This document shows, one piece after another, positions 26,712 to 36,449 of a stretch of DNA of 64,000 nt. Under the pieces are notes generated by a model that was not told the DNA's origin, made no database searches, and saw only the letters and a program-made list of their open reading frames with translations. Position 1 is the first letter of the stretch; every line of letters starts with the position of its first letter. The position numbers and the translations under genes were made by a program. The stretch covers positions 1 through 64,000 of the forward strand of contig BJGZ01000012.1 in the NCBI GenBank assembly GCA_014191195.1, in the 5' to 3' direction. This DNA is from Chlorobiota bacterium. GTDB taxonomy: Bacteria > Bacteroidota > Ignavibacteria > Kapaibacteriales > UBA961.

Positions 26712-27134
26712 ATGAAACAATTATCCCCTGATATCGAAGTATTTCTATCGCATGTAGAATCTGCAGGAATAGGCCTTAGAAAAAGGACAGATATTGGATT
26801 GATTTTTGATTATGCTGCTCTTCATAATAATTCCGATCAAATTAACGATCTTATTTTTACTGGAAAGATTGTTTGGAATACATATTCAGCATTAAAGAAA
26901 AGAAATCAAAGTGATGAAGGATATGACCTATTAGAAAAACAGTTCATGGAATCCGTGCATACATTAAGAAACAGTATATGTCAACAAAGTATTGGGTATA
27001 CTAAAGAAGAACAATCAAGAATTGAGGAGATTTATTTAACTATGTCGCAAGGAACATTACGTAATATTGTAGACTTAGCACATGATTTATCCGAGATAAA
27101 AAATCTTCAAAATAGCGCAAAGCATAAAAAGTAA
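26712..27134 (+). CDS. Small helical protein of unknown function
   Basis: 140 residues, no signal peptide, predicted mostly helical from its heptad-like spacing (VWNTYSALKKRNQSDEGYDL, LEKQFMESVHTLRNSI). No family recognised. It sits between the lipoprotein gene (8 bp) and lepA (41 bp) in the same direction, so is probably co-transcribed with both. The codon pattern is like its neighbours, which supports a real gene. Confidence 0.7.
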   Translation: MKQLSPDIEVFLSHVESAGIGLRKRTDIGLIFDYAALHNNSDQINDLIFTGKIVWNTYSALKKRNQSDEGYDLLEKQFMESVHTLRNSICQQSIGYTKEEQSRIEEIYLTMSQGTLRNIVDLAHDLSEIKNLQNSAKHKK

Positions 27135-27175
27135 AAGATCTACTTCTTGATTGATATCAACATTTTCATTATTAA

Positions 27176-28996
27176 ATGGTAAAAAATCCTACAATGGAAC
27201 AATATCGAAATTTCTGTATTATAGCTCATATAGATCATGGAAAATCTACTCTAGCAGATAGGCTTCTGGAAAAAACAGGAAGAGTTTCCAGCAGAGAAAT
27301 GGTAATGAATCAAATATTGGATGATAATCCTTTAGAACAAGAAAGGGGAATTACCATTAAGCTACATGCTATTCAAATGCAATATGTTGCTAATGATGGT
27401 AAATCATATACATTGAATTTGATTGATACACCAGGACATGTAGATTTTTCTTATGAAGTTTCTAGATCTTTATCAGCTTGCGAAGGTGCATTATTAGTTG
27501 TAGATGCAACTCAAGGAGTTGAAGCACAAACAATTAGTAATCTATATCTTGCAATAGAAGCCGGATTAGAAATTATTCCCGTTATTAATAAAATCGATTT
27601 GCCAAGCGCTGCTACCACATTGGAATCCGTTAAACAGCAGATCATTGATTTAATCGGATGTAAAGAATCAGACATAGTTTTAACTTCTGCAAAAGCAGGT
27701 ATTGGAATAGAAGATGTACTCGAAGCAGTTATAGAAAGAATTCCAGCCCCAAAAGGAGACCCAAATAAGCCTTTACGAGCACTCATTTATGATTCAGTTT
27801 TTGATGCATATCGTGGTGTAATTGTTTACTTAAGAGTTTTTGATGGTACTTTAAGAGAAAAAGACAATGTACTATTTATGGCTACAAATCAAGTATACGA
27901 GGTAGATGAAGCAGGTGTTTTATATATGAAACGTCATAGAACTGGAGTTCTCTCTGCAGGTGATGTGGGTTATATAAATGCAAGTATAAGACAGCTTCAA
28001 GACACAAAAGTTGGTGATACCGTTACTTTGCTCAATAATCCCTGCGAAAAGATGATTGATGGGTTTAGAGAGGTAAAGCCAATGGTTTTTAGTGGAATTT
28101 ACCCGGTAGACAATGATGGATTTGAAGCCCTGCGTGAAGCTTTAGGCAAATTATCACTTAATGATGCTGCCATTATTTATGAACCTGAATCTTCTATTGC
28201 TTTAGGTTTTGGATTTAGATGCGGATTTCTTGGTTTGCTCCATATGGAAATAGTGCAAGAACGTTTAGAAAGAGAATTTAATCAAGTAATTGTGACAACA
28301 GTTCCCAATGTACGATATAAAGTTTTGAAAACAAATGGTGAAGAATTATGGGTAGATAATCCAGCCCAAATGCCACCTGTTGGAAATATCAAAGAAATTC
28401 ATGAACCATTCATAAAAGCTCAAATCATTTCTCCTACTGATTATGTAGGTGCTATTATGAAATTGTGTATGGAAAGAAGAGGGACATTATTAGGACAGCA
28501 TTATTTATCGCAAACAAGGGTTGATTTGAGTTTTGAATTGCCTTTGGGAGAAGTAATTTTTGATTTTTATGATAAATTGAAATCCTCAACTAAGGGATAT
28601 GCTTCTTTAGATTATGATTATGCCGATTATAGAGTTGGTGATTTAGTACGATTAGATATCTTATTAAATGGAGATCCAGTAGATGCACTTTCTAGTATAG
28701 TTCATCGCTCAAAATCATATGAATGGGGAAGAAAATTGTGCTCTAAATTAAGAGAATTGATTCCTAGACAAATGTTTGAAGTTGCTATTCAAGCAGCAAT
28801 TGGAGCTAAAATAGTAGCAAGAGATACTATAAGTGCAATGAGAAAAAATGTTCTTGCTAAATGTTATGGTGGAGATATTTCTCGTAAAAGAAAACTCATT
28901 GAGAAACAGAAGGAAGGAAAAAAACGAATGAAACAAATTGGCAGAGTTGAAGTACCTCAAGAAGCATTTCTTGCAGTACTATCTATAGATGATTAA
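27176..28996 (+). CDS. lepA: Elongation factor 4 (LepA)
   Basis: Ribosome-binding translational GTPase, back-translocase. G1 [10 protein letters not shown]3 DTPGHVDF, G4 NKIDLP, then domains II and III, and the LepA-specific C-terminal domain with [20 protein letters not shown] and [13 protein letters not shown] at the end. 606 residues from the first ATG. The ATG at 27194 ([12 protein letters not shown]) matches the usual family start better; both are possible. It ends 6 bp before a convergent gene. Confidence 0.97.
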   Translation: MVKNPTMEQYRNFCIIAHIDHGKSTLADRLLEKTGRVSSREMVMNQILDDNPLEQERGITIKLHAIQMQYVANDGKSYTLNLIDTPGHVDFSYEVSRSLSACEGALLVVDATQGVEAQTISNLYLAIEAGLEIIPVINKIDLPSAATTLESVKQQIIDLIGCKESDIVLTSAKAGIGIEDVLEAVIERIPAPKGDPNKPLRALIYDSVFDAYRGVIVYLRVFDGTLREKDNVLFMATNQVYEVDEAGVLYMKRHRTGVLSAGDVGYINASIRQLQDTKVGDTVTLLNNPCEKMIDGFREVKPMVFSGIYPVDNDGFEALREALGKLSLNDAAIIYEPESSIALGFGFRCGFLGLLHMEIVQERLEREFNQVIVTTVPNVRYKVLKTNGEELWVDNPAQMPPVGNIKEIHEPFIKAQIISPTDYVGAIMKLCMERRGTLLGQHYLSQTRVDLSFELPLGEVIFDFYDKLKSSTKGYASLDYDYADYRVGDLVRLDILLNGDPVDALSSIVHRSKSYEWGRKLCSKLRELIPRQMFEVAIQAAIGAKIVARDTISAMRKNVLAKCYGGDISRKRKLIEKQKEGKKRMKQIGRVEVPQEAFLAVLSIDD

Positions 28997-29002
28997 GATA
29001 CT

Positions 29003-29830
29003 CTAGTTTAATGCAATTCTGAGTTCTGCCAAAACCTGAAGATTAGCTATAGTAAAATTACTATTAGGATAAGATGACATTCCTGTGAATGGAATTGTAT
29101 ACAGTACTGTTGGGCCAATTATTGCTCTATTTCCAACACGAAATTCAGCTCCTAAGCCTGATTGTAGGCCAATATAAATTGAATTAGCCTGAGCTAATGG
29201 CCCATCTTGAATAATAGCTAATTCTTCGGAGACAATTCGTGGGTCGGTAGATGGATCTAAGCTAATTATTACAGTTTCACCAGAAGATAAAACAGTACTT
29301 CTAATTAATAATTGTTTTGTGTGAGTTAATGTTGGTGTAATGAGCAAACCTGCATTTATTCCAACTCTTCCAAAAAACCTAGTCCCAACAAAATATTTTA
29401 TATACGGCGTAATACCAATATAAGATGTAGTAATTTCGGCATTATGTCTAAATGGAACCATAATGTTAGCTTTAGTTCCTGCAGCAGTTTTTTCAATCGT
29501 CATCTGCTCTGTTTCTTGATATCTTGCATCCATTCCAATATATCTATAATCTAGTCCAGCACCCCATACCACTTTTGAAGTTAATTCATTTTCATAGCTA
29601 AGGCCTAGTGAAAAAGTTAGCCCTCTGCCTCCTTCAAAACTGCAATTACAGGCATCAGTGATTAGAGACTTATTTTGCATTGCAGAACCAAAGCCAATCC
29701 ATCCACCTATCTGTTCTGGCTTAGTCCAAAAAGAAGGGTTTCTTGGGTCTGATACAGTAGATTGTCCTTGAACAGAATGAAAGCTCAGAATGAATAAAGG
29801 AATAATCAGAAAACAATGTAATTGATTCAT
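29003..29830 (-). CDS. Outer-membrane beta-barrel protein (porin/PorT-like)
   Basis: Signal peptide MNQLHCFLIIPLFILSFHSVQG then QSTVSDPRN. The mature part has alternating strands with GLSYENELTSKVVWGAGLDYRYIGM and ending in LQVLAELRIALN, the pattern of an eight-strand barrel common in Bacteroidota (opacity-like / PorT-like). 275 residues. Its 3' end nearly abuts lepA (convergent). It is divergent from rsmB; a 15-bp palindrome lies in the shared upstream region. Confidence 0.7.
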   Translation of the reverse strand: MNQLHCFLIIPLFILSFHSVQGQSTVSDPRNPSFWTKPEQIGGWIGFGSAMQNKSLITDACNCSFEGGRGLTFSLGLSYENELTSKVVWGAGLDYRYIGMDARYQETEQMTIEKTAAGTKANIMVPFRHNAEITTSYIGITPYIKYFVGTRFFGRVGINAGLLITPTLTHTKQLLIRSTVLSSGETVIISLDPSTDPRIVSEELAIIQDGPLAQANSIYIGLQSGLGAEFRVGNRAIIGPTVLYTIPFTGMSSYPNSNFTIANLQVLAELRIALN

Positions 29831-29880
29831 GTAAAGTTGTAGGCGATGAAGATTGAATGAAAATGTGTATGTAACCTGAA

Positions 29881-29895
29881 CTGTAAAATTTACAG
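29881..29895. repeat. 15-bp perfect palindrome CTGTAAA-A-TTTACAG
   Basis: The seven bases on either side of a central A are exact inverted complements. It lies about 50 bp upstream of the minus-strand barrel gene, a position suitable for an operator. No regulator is known for it. Confidence 0.4.
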
Positions 29896-30027
29896 CTTTA
29901 ATACTTGTTAAGCAAAGGTTTTAATTTAACGGATGTGTCGGCAAAAAATTTTTTATGGAACTTAGATTTCTATTTATCATGTTGGTATTTTTGATTATGT
30001 TTTTTCTAATGCTTACTTTTTCTTTTT

Positions 30028-31413
30028 ATGAATACTTCTGAAATACTCCATACATCAAAAGGTATGAAAATACCTGATGAATCATTTCTCTATAAAGGTG
30101 CCAGAGGAGCAGCAATCAGAATATTAAGTCGTTTTGAAAGAAGTGATTCATATCTTGATAAATTATTAGAATATGAATTAAGAGTTGGGGAATTATGTGT
30201 ACAAGACAAAGCACTTCTGACAGAATTAGTAAATGGTTCTATACGATGGATGGGGAAATTAGATTGGGTTTTAACTGGTTTTTATCATGGAGAATTTGAT
30301 AAATGCTTAACCCCAATTAAAAATGCCATGAGAATAGCACTGTATCAAATTATGTTTCTTAATAAAATTCCACATGCAGCTGCAATTAATGAAAGCGTAG
30401 AAATCATCAAGAGAATAAAAGGTGATAAATCTGCTGGAATAGTTAATGGCGTTTTAAGAAATATTACCAGAAACTTAGATAATATTAGATATCCAAATCC
30501 TGAAGAAGATAAAATATGGTATTACTCAGTTATATATTCTCATCCCAAATGGTTGGTTAAACATTGGATGGATATAATGACTGAAGAACAATTAGAACTT
30601 TTTTTACAAGCTAATATTGCACGCCCAATATTAACATTAAGAGTAAATACATTAAAATCCTCAGTAGCTACCATTAGTGAATGGTTAGAAGAACATTCCA
30701 TATCCTATACATTATCAGAATTACATAAAAACTCGATTTTTGTAAGTTCTTTAAGAGATGTATCATCAAGTGACATTTTTAAGGAAGGATTAGTTACTGT
30801 TCAGGATTCAAGTGCTTCTATGGCAGCACTGTTAACACATGCACAACCTGGTATGACAGTTATAGATCTTTGCGCTGCACCCGGAGGCAAATCCTTTTAT
30901 GTTGCAGAACAAATGAATAATAAAGGATCCGTACTTGCCTTAGATAAGTATGAAGCAAAAATGCGTTTTCTCTCTGAGGGGGCTCAAAGATTGGGTATAG
31001 ATATTATACAACCAATTATTGCTGATGCAATAAGTTTTGAACATGAGCAAGTTGATATTGTAATGGCAGACGTTCCTTGTTCTGGTTTTGGTACATTATC
31101 AAAAAAACCTGATATCAAATGGAAAAGAGATCAGGCTGATATCGCTAGATTAATTCCCTTGCAAAGAGAAATCTTGAATCATGCTGCAACTCTTGTTAAG
31201 CCTGGAGGAGTATTAGTCTACTCTACTTGTACTATAGAACCAAAAGAAAATCAAGAGAATATCGAATGGTTTCTTGAACAGCATCCTGAATTCTATCTTG
31301 ATGATGCAGATAAGTATTTACCATCAGAGGTTTGTTCTGATGGGTATATGAAAACAATACCTGGAACTTGTGCTACAGACGGAGCATTTGCTGCAAGATT
31401 AGTAAAACATTAA
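30028..31413 (+). CDS. rsmB: 16S rRNA m5C967 methyltransferase RsmB
   Basis: SAM-dependent rRNA cytosine-5 methyltransferase. The N-terminal NusB-like RNA-binding domain (residues about 20-150: GARGAAIRILSRFERSDSYL) is followed by the catalytic domain: LCAAPGGKSFYVAEQM (SAM site), ADVPCSGFGTL (motif IV Cys) and YSTCTIEPKENQENI (motif VI Cys nucleophile). Length of 461 residues is normal. It converges with the FN3 lipoprotein gene, overlapping it by 4 bp at the 3' ends. A TAnnTTTG box is at 29986-29993. Confidence 0.94.
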   Translation: MNTSEILHTSKGMKIPDESFLYKGARGAAIRILSRFERSDSYLDKLLEYELRVGELCVQDKALLTELVNGSIRWMGKLDWVLTGFYHGEFDKCLTPIKNAMRIALYQIMFLNKIPHAAAINESVEIIKRIKGDKSAGIVNGVLRNITRNLDNIRYPNPEEDKIWYYSVIYSHPKWLVKHWMDIMTEEQLELFLQANIARPILTLRVNTLKSSVATISEWLEEHSISYTLSELHKNSIFVSSLRDVSSSDIFKEGLVTVQDSSASMAALLTHAQPGMTVIDLCAAPGGKSFYVAEQMNNKGSVLALDKYEAKMRFLSEGAQRLGIDIIQPIIADAISFEHEQVDIVMADVPCSGFGTLSKKPDIKWKRDQADIARLIPLQREILNHAATLVKPGGVLVYSTCTIEPKENQENIEWFLEQHPEFYLDDADKYLPSEVCSDGYMKTIPGTCATDGAFAARLVKH

Positions 31414-32297
31414 TATCTTTTGGCAAAAGCAATATCCGGAACGCTTTGAACCGACGCCTCAAATTGAATAAATACCCCTTTATTATCTTTTTGAATAACC
31501 GATTCATTCTTTGCTTTTACAAACATCTTAACATAGTTTCTAGAAGCAGTTTTTAATAATAAGATAAATCCTTTGTTTTTTTCTTGAATATCAGAAGCTA
31601 AGTTTTCCAAAGGGTTTAATGCAGTCCCGATTGGAGAAGTATCAAAAATCTGACTTAAACTATCAATATTTTCATACACAAAAGGATTGTTGACAAAGTT
31701 AAAAATATATGTTTTTCTGGCCGAGATACCCGCTTGGATGCCCCTAATAATTGTTCCATCATTATCTACAAATGAACTCGCTCTTGGGGTTGAAAGAGAA
31801 TAAGAAATTGGATTAACAGAAGAATCTACGACTAAACATATATCCCACTGGGATGCATTTTGTATAGATAAAGTAGAGCCATTTAGAAAGTTATATCCAC
31901 AACTAAGCGATTCATTAAAATATAATGTCCCTTCAACTCTTCTAGCTGCAGCCCATTTAATGTCAATTGGATTACTTACTGTGTCTGCCGATCTTGCTTG
32001 AACTCTAAATGTAAAAACAATACCCTCGTTTAAATCATTAAATTGATATACCGAGTCATTTCCAATCTGTTCTGTTCTAATAACGCTTAGCATTGGATCT
32101 AACAAAGAAATTGTATAACCAATTACAGAACTCTTTGGGGGTGTCCACTTGATTCTTACAGAATTCTGATTAATAGAAGTTGCCATTAAATTACTAGGTT
32201 TTGAAGGCATATTAATTGAAGGATATGTTGTGCCTTCGCAGCCCATAATAGTATATGCAATCCCTAACAAAATCACCCATTGGAACATCTTATTCAT
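31410..32297 (-). CDS. Lipoprotein with fibronectin type III domain
   Basis: Signal peptide with lipobox YTIMGC (Cys20), so probably anchored in the membrane facing outward or periplasm. A fibronectin-III domain follows at about residues 32-120: SKPSNLMATSINQNSVRIKW, GYTISLLDP, and FTFRVQARSA. The remaining 170 residues are beta-rich and unassigned. The C-terminal codons overlap the rsmB 3' end on the opposite strand. Confidence 0.8.
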   Translation of the reverse strand: MNKMFQWVILLGIAYTIMGCEGTTYPSINMPSKPSNLMATSINQNSVRIKWTPPKSSVIGYTISLLDPMLSVIRTEQIGNDSVYQFNDLNEGIVFTFRVQARSADTVSNPIDIKWAAARRVEGTLYFNESLSCGYNFLNGSTLSIQNASQWDICLVVDSSVNPISYSLSTPRASSFVDNDGTIIRGIQAGISARKTYIFNFVNNPFVYENIDSLSQIFDTSPIGTALNPLENLASDIQEKNKGFILLLKTASRNYVKMFVKAKNESVIQKDNKGVFIQFEASVQSVPDIAFAKRY

Positions 32298-32514
32298 ATA
32301 TATTTCCTGAACAGTTTAGATAAATATAGCCGCAAGTTAATAACTCATGTAATGTGATTCAACAAAGATCTTTATAAAACTAAAATATTCATATAAATGC
32401 ATTGAAATTTGATGTAATAGCATTCTTATTCGTCTCGTTTTTCTATTTTTGCATTCTTTGCTTAAGAATAATTATATAAAATGATCATATCAACCATGAT
32501 ACAAAGAGTTAATT

Positions 32515-33600
32515 ATGCAATTGTTTGAATCACTTGTCCAGTTTGGACATGAAGAAGTTCTTTTTTATTCTGATCCAAAAACTGGCCTAAGAGCTATAAT
32601 AGGAATACATTCTACGGTATTGGGGCCTGCATTAGGTGGAACTCGTATGTGGAATTATACAAATGATCAAGAAGCTATAATAGATGTACTTCGATTGTCT
32701 AGAGGTATGACATATAAAGCCGCAGTAGCAGGATTAAATCTTGGTGGAGGTAAGGCTGTTATAATTGGTGATGCCAAAACTCAGAAAACAGAAGGACTTT
32801 TTAGAGCATATGGACGTGCTGTTGAATCTTTAGGCGGTAGATATATTACAGCAGAAGATGTAAATACAAATGTTAGAGATATGGACTGGATACATACTGA
32901 AACTGAATATGTAACCGGAGTAGGTGGTATTGGCGGAAGTGGCGATCCATCTCCTTTTACTGCATATGGTGTGTATTGTGGTATTAAAGCTTGTGCTAAA
33001 AAACAATTAGGTAAAGACTCTGTTTCTGGGCTAAAAGTAGCTGTTCAAGGTGCGGGAAATGTTGCATCATATGTTGTACAACATTTAACCAAAGATGGCG
33101 CAATAGTGTATGTAACAGATATTTACGAAGATAAAGCCAAGAAATTAGCCGCAGATACTGGATCTCATTTTATTTCTCCAGAATCAATTTTATCAATCGA
33201 TTGTGATATTGTATCTCCAAATGCATTAGGAGCAATATTAAATGACACTTCAATTTCTCAGCTTAAATGCTCGATAATTGCTGGTGGGGCAAATAATCAA
33301 TTAGAAGATGAAATAAAGCATGGCGAAATGTTGAAAGCAAGAGGTATATTATATGCTCCAGATTATGTTATTAATGCTGGTGGTTTGATGAATGTTGCCT
33401 CTGAAGTTGATGGATATAATAAAGAATCTGTATTACGCAAAGCAGAAGGAATATATGATACATTATTGACTATATTTTCTTTAAGCGAAGCGCAAAATAT
33501 TTTAACGATTCAAGCATCAAATGCACTTGCTGAACAAAGAATAGCAAGTGTTGCACATGTACATAGAACATTCAATGGTCAAACAATCATAAATCGTTGA
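32515..33600 (+). CDS. Leucine dehydrogenase-type amino-acid dehydrogenase
   Basis: NAD-dependent oxidative deamination of leucine, valine or phenylalanine. Glu/Leu/Phe/Val dehydrogenase family motifs: GPALGGTRMW, MTYKAAVAGLNLGGGKAVI with substrate-binding K68 and catalytic K80, AVQGAGNVASY (Rossmann GxGxxx), APDYVINAGGLMNV. 361 residues is standard for leucine dehydrogenase. First of five co-directional genes to ahcY with short gaps; a TAnnTTTG box at 32444-32451 may drive them. Exact substrate not decided. Confidence 0.92.
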   Translation: MQLFESLVQFGHEEVLFYSDPKTGLRAIIGIHSTVLGPALGGTRMWNYTNDQEAIIDVLRLSRGMTYKAAVAGLNLGGGKAVIIGDAKTQKTEGLFRAYGRAVESLGGRYITAEDVNTNVRDMDWIHTETEYVTGVGGIGGSGDPSPFTAYGVYCGIKACAKKQLGKDSVSGLKVAVQGAGNVASYVVQHLTKDGAIVYVTDIYEDKAKKLAADTGSHFISPESILSIDCDIVSPNALGAILNDTSISQLKCSIIAGGANNQLEDEIKHGEMLKARGILYAPDYVINAGGLMNVASEVDGYNKESVLRKAEGIYDTLLTIFSLSEAQNILTIQASNALAEQRIASVAHVHRTFNGQTIINR

Positions 33601-33638
33601 TATATAGTTAATTATTAATTCACTAAAACAAGTATAAA

Positions 33639-34211
33639 GTGGTATCTGAATTTCCAATTAGCCAATTTAGGCAAATCAATGGAACACGCAGAATGGCTCG
33701 CGAAAAAGTGATGCAATTGCTTGTTTCTTGTTCTTCTTCTGATATTTCTTGGGAGGAGATATTTCCACATATAGTTTTTAGGCATTTTAGTTTTCTGGAA
33801 CATGAAGCAGAGCCACACAAGCTGTTAACCACCGAAGAGATCAATGAATTAGAATCAGATACGAGAATTCATTGGGAAGAGAGCGAATTAGATTTCATCA
33901 AAGAATTAACACAGTATACTCTTGCAGAAACAGAATTTACTGATGGATTATTAGAAAGATTTGCTCAAAATTGGGAATTAGAAAGAATAGCATTAATGGA
34001 TAGAGTTCTCTTAAGAATGGCAACAGCTGAACTTATTCATTTTGAGACAATACCAACAAAAGTGACAATTAATGAAATTATTGAATTAGCTAAAAGATAT
34101 TCTACAGATAAAAGCAATGTTTTTATTAATGGTGTATTAGATGCTGTTTTAGTAGAGTTAATTGCGGAAAACAAATTGTCTAAAAGTGGTCGTGGATTAA
34201 TTAGTAAATGA
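33639..34211 (+). CDS. nusB: Transcription antitermination factor NusB
   Basis: RNA-binding factor that with NusE/S10 antiterminates rRNA transcription. The NusB-fold hallmarks are TRRMAREKVMQLL at the N-terminus and ELIHFETIPTKVTINEIIELAKRYS near residue 140, with a FINGVLDAVL end. The start used is GTG at 33639, because the RR of the conserved TRRMARE motif lies before the internal ATG at 33693; the latter would truncate it. 190 residues, longer than E. coli NusB because of a larger middle region. Confidence 0.92.
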   Translation: MVSEFPISQFRQINGTRRMAREKVMQLLVSCSSSDISWEEIFPHIVFRHFSFLEHEAEPHKLLTTEEINELESDTRIHWEESELDFIKELTQYTLAETEFTDGLLERFAQNWELERIALMDRVLLRMATAELIHFETIPTKVTINEIIELAKRYSTDKSNVFINGVLDAVLVELIAENKLSKSGRGLISK

Positions 34212-34251
34212 TAATATTTGTGTTTAGCATGTACATAGGATTCATAAACTT

Positions 34252-35229
34252 ATGAAGGCAATTATTCCAGTTGCTGGTGTAGGCACCAGATTAAGACCTC
34301 ATACATATACTTTGCCTAAAGTATTGTTAAATGTTGCTGGAAAACCAATTCTGGGTCATATCCTTGATGCTTTACAGCAACATAATATTGATGAAGCAAC
34401 AATAATTGTTGGCTATATGGGTGATTTGGTAGAAGACTATGTTCGCCGAAATTATTCCATGAATGTAACATTTATCTATCAAGAAGAAAGGCTTGGTTTA
34501 GGACATTCCATCTGGATAGCAAGAGAACATATCACAGACAATGAACCTTTACTGATTATTCTTGGTGATACAATCTTTGATGTTGATTTAAGCCTTGCAA
34601 CAAATTCTAGATTTAGTACATTAGGTGTTAAATCTGTAGATGATCCAAGACGATTTGGAGTAGTTGAATTAGAGAAAGGATTTATTTCTAGGTTAATTGA
34701 AAAACCAGAAAATCCAACAACAAATTTAGCATTGGTAGGTTTATACTTTATTAATAATCCAACATTATTAGTTGATTCTTTGCAAACATTAATTGATAAT
34801 AATATTCGTACTCGTGATGAATATCAATTAACAGATGCCTTGCAAATGATGATTGATAAAGGTGAAAAGTTTACAACATTTCCAGTAGAAGGTTGGTATG
34901 ATTGTGGGAAACCAGAAACATTACTTTCTACAAATCGATATTTATTAGATGGAAAATCAACATATAAAACTCCTGAAGGAGTAGTCATTATTCCACCTGC
35001 TTTCGTAGCTGAAAATGCAATTGTTGAGCGTTCTGTAATTGGACCTTATACTACTGTTGCATCAGGTGCTACTGTTATTGATAGCGTTGTCAGAGACTCA
35101 ATCATTAGTGATGGTGCTACAGTTACTGCCTCTACATTAGAGCAGTCTATCATAGGTAATAATGCGATTGTGAAAGGTAAGTTTTCGCGATTAAATGTTG
35201 GTGATTCAAGTGAAATTGACCGTAGTTAA
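34252..35229 (+). CDS. Sugar-1-phosphate nucleotidyltransferase with left-handed beta-helix
   Basis: Makes an NDP-sugar from a sugar-1-phosphate and NTP. Pyrophosphorylase signature IPVAGVGTRLRPHTYTLPKVLLNVAGKP at the N-terminus; ILGDTIFDVD metal-binding region; VEGWYDCGKPETLL typical of RmlA/GlmU-type enzymes. The C-terminal 90 residues are hexapeptide repeats (AIVERSVIGPYTTVASGATV). Whether it is glucose-1-phosphate thymidylyltransferase or a mannose-1-phosphate guanylyltransferase cannot be decided. It lies between nusB and metK. Confidence 0.88.
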   Translation: MKAIIPVAGVGTRLRPHTYTLPKVLLNVAGKPILGHILDALQQHNIDEATIIVGYMGDLVEDYVRRNYSMNVTFIYQEERLGLGHSIWIAREHITDNEPLLIILGDTIFDVDLSLATNSRFSTLGVKSVDDPRRFGVVELEKGFISRLIEKPENPTTNLALVGLYFINNPTLLVDSLQTLIDNNIRTRDEYQLTDALQMMIDKGEKFTTFPVEGWYDCGKPETLLSTNRYLLDGKSTYKTPEGVVIIPPAFVAENAIVERSVIGPYTTVASGATVIDSVVRDSIISDGATVTASTLEQSIIGNNAIVKGKFSRLNVGDSSEIDRS

Positions 35230-35267
35230 TACCTTAAACATCATTTTATATTTTTACTAGATATTTT

Positions 35268-36404
35268 ATGTCATATTTATTTACGTCTGAATCCGTATCT
35301 GAAGGACATCCCGATAAGATTTGTGATCAAGTTTCGGATGCTGTTTTGGATGCTGTCTTAAAAGAAGATCCCACAAGTCGAGTTGCTTGTGAGTGCTTTG
35401 CTTCTACCGGTTTAATTATGGTTGGTGGAGAAATTACAACCGAAACATATATTGATCTTCCAGATATTGTAAGGGAAGTAATTAGAAATATTGGCTATAC
35501 AAAAGCTGAATATCGATTTGATGCTGATTCTTGTGCTGTATTAAATGTGATAAATCGTCAATCTCCAGATATTGCTATGGGCGTTAATACCGGTGGGGCA
35601 GGCGATCAAGGTATGATGTTTGGATATGCATGTACAGAAACAGAAGAATTAATGCCAGCAGCTTTAATGTATTCTCATGCTTTAGTAAAAAAATTAGCAG
35701 ATATCCGTAAACAATATTCCTCTTTAATGCCATATCTAAGGCCTGATGCAAAAGCACAGGTAACCGTAGCATATAGCGATTCTGGTGAAATTACAAGAGT
35801 TGATGCAATAGTAGTATCTACACAACATGACCCAATTAATAGTCAATCTATTATTCATAATGATGTAATGGAACATATTATTAAACAAGTTATTCCTTCT
35901 CATTTAATAGATTCCCAAACAAAGTTTCATATAAATCCTACCGGTAATTTTGAGATTGGTGGACCACATGGCGATACGGGTTTAACTGGACGTAAAATTA
36001 TCGTTGATACCTATGGCGGAAAAGCACCACATGGTGGTGGAGCATTTTCTGGAAAAGATCCCACAAAAGTTGATAGATCTGCCGCCTATGCTGCCCGACA
36101 TCTAGCAAAAAATATTGTCGCTGCTGGCCTTGCTAAAGAATGTACAATACAAGTTTCTTATGCTATCGGCGTAGCTAATCCAGTATCATTATATGTTGAT
36201 ACACATGGAACCAGTTCTGTTCCTGGAAATGTTATAAGTGAATTCATCATGAATAATGTTGATATGACTCCTATAGGTATCATAAATCGTCTTGATTTAA
36301 GAAGGCCAATTTATCAAGAGACTGCTGCTTATGGCCATTTTGGACGAACACAATTCCCTTGGGAGCAATTAGATTTGGTTGATGTTTTTTCAACTATATC
36401 CTAA
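35268..36404 (+). CDS. metK: S-adenosylmethionine synthetase (copy 1)
   Basis: Makes SAM from methionine and ATP. Full set of motifs: [19 protein letters not shown] (residues 6-24), the loop [13 protein letters not shown] near residue 107-119, [21 protein letters not shown], and [19 protein letters not shown] near residue 256. 378 residues, typical. ahcY follows 45 bp downstream, so SAM production and SAH removal are linked here. Only 38 bp separate it from the gene upstream, so there is no room for a SAM riboswitch. Confidence 0.97.
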   Translation: MSYLFTSESVSEGHPDKICDQVSDAVLDAVLKEDPTSRVACECFASTGLIMVGGEITTETYIDLPDIVREVIRNIGYTKAEYRFDADSCAVLNVINRQSPDIAMGVNTGGAGDQGMMFGYACTETEELMPAALMYSHALVKKLADIRKQYSSLMPYLRPDAKAQVTVAYSDSGEITRVDAIVVSTQHDPINSQSIIHNDVMEHIIKQVIPSHLIDSQTKFHINPTGNFEIGGPHGDTGLTGRKIIVDTYGGKAPHGGGAFSGKDPTKVDRSAAYAARHLAKNIVAAGLAKECTIQVSYAIGVANPVSLYVDTHGTSSVPGNVISEFIMNNVDMTPIGIINRLDLRRPIYQETAAYGHFGRTQFPWEQLDLVDVFSTIS

Positions 36405-36449
36405 TACTAATAAATAAAATTATTATCCACTACTTAGATCAGTAAACAC

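Noticed and set aside
35230-35267. SAM riboswitch before metK
   Set aside because: Only 38 bp separate it from the gene upstream, too little for any known SAM aptamer with expression platform.
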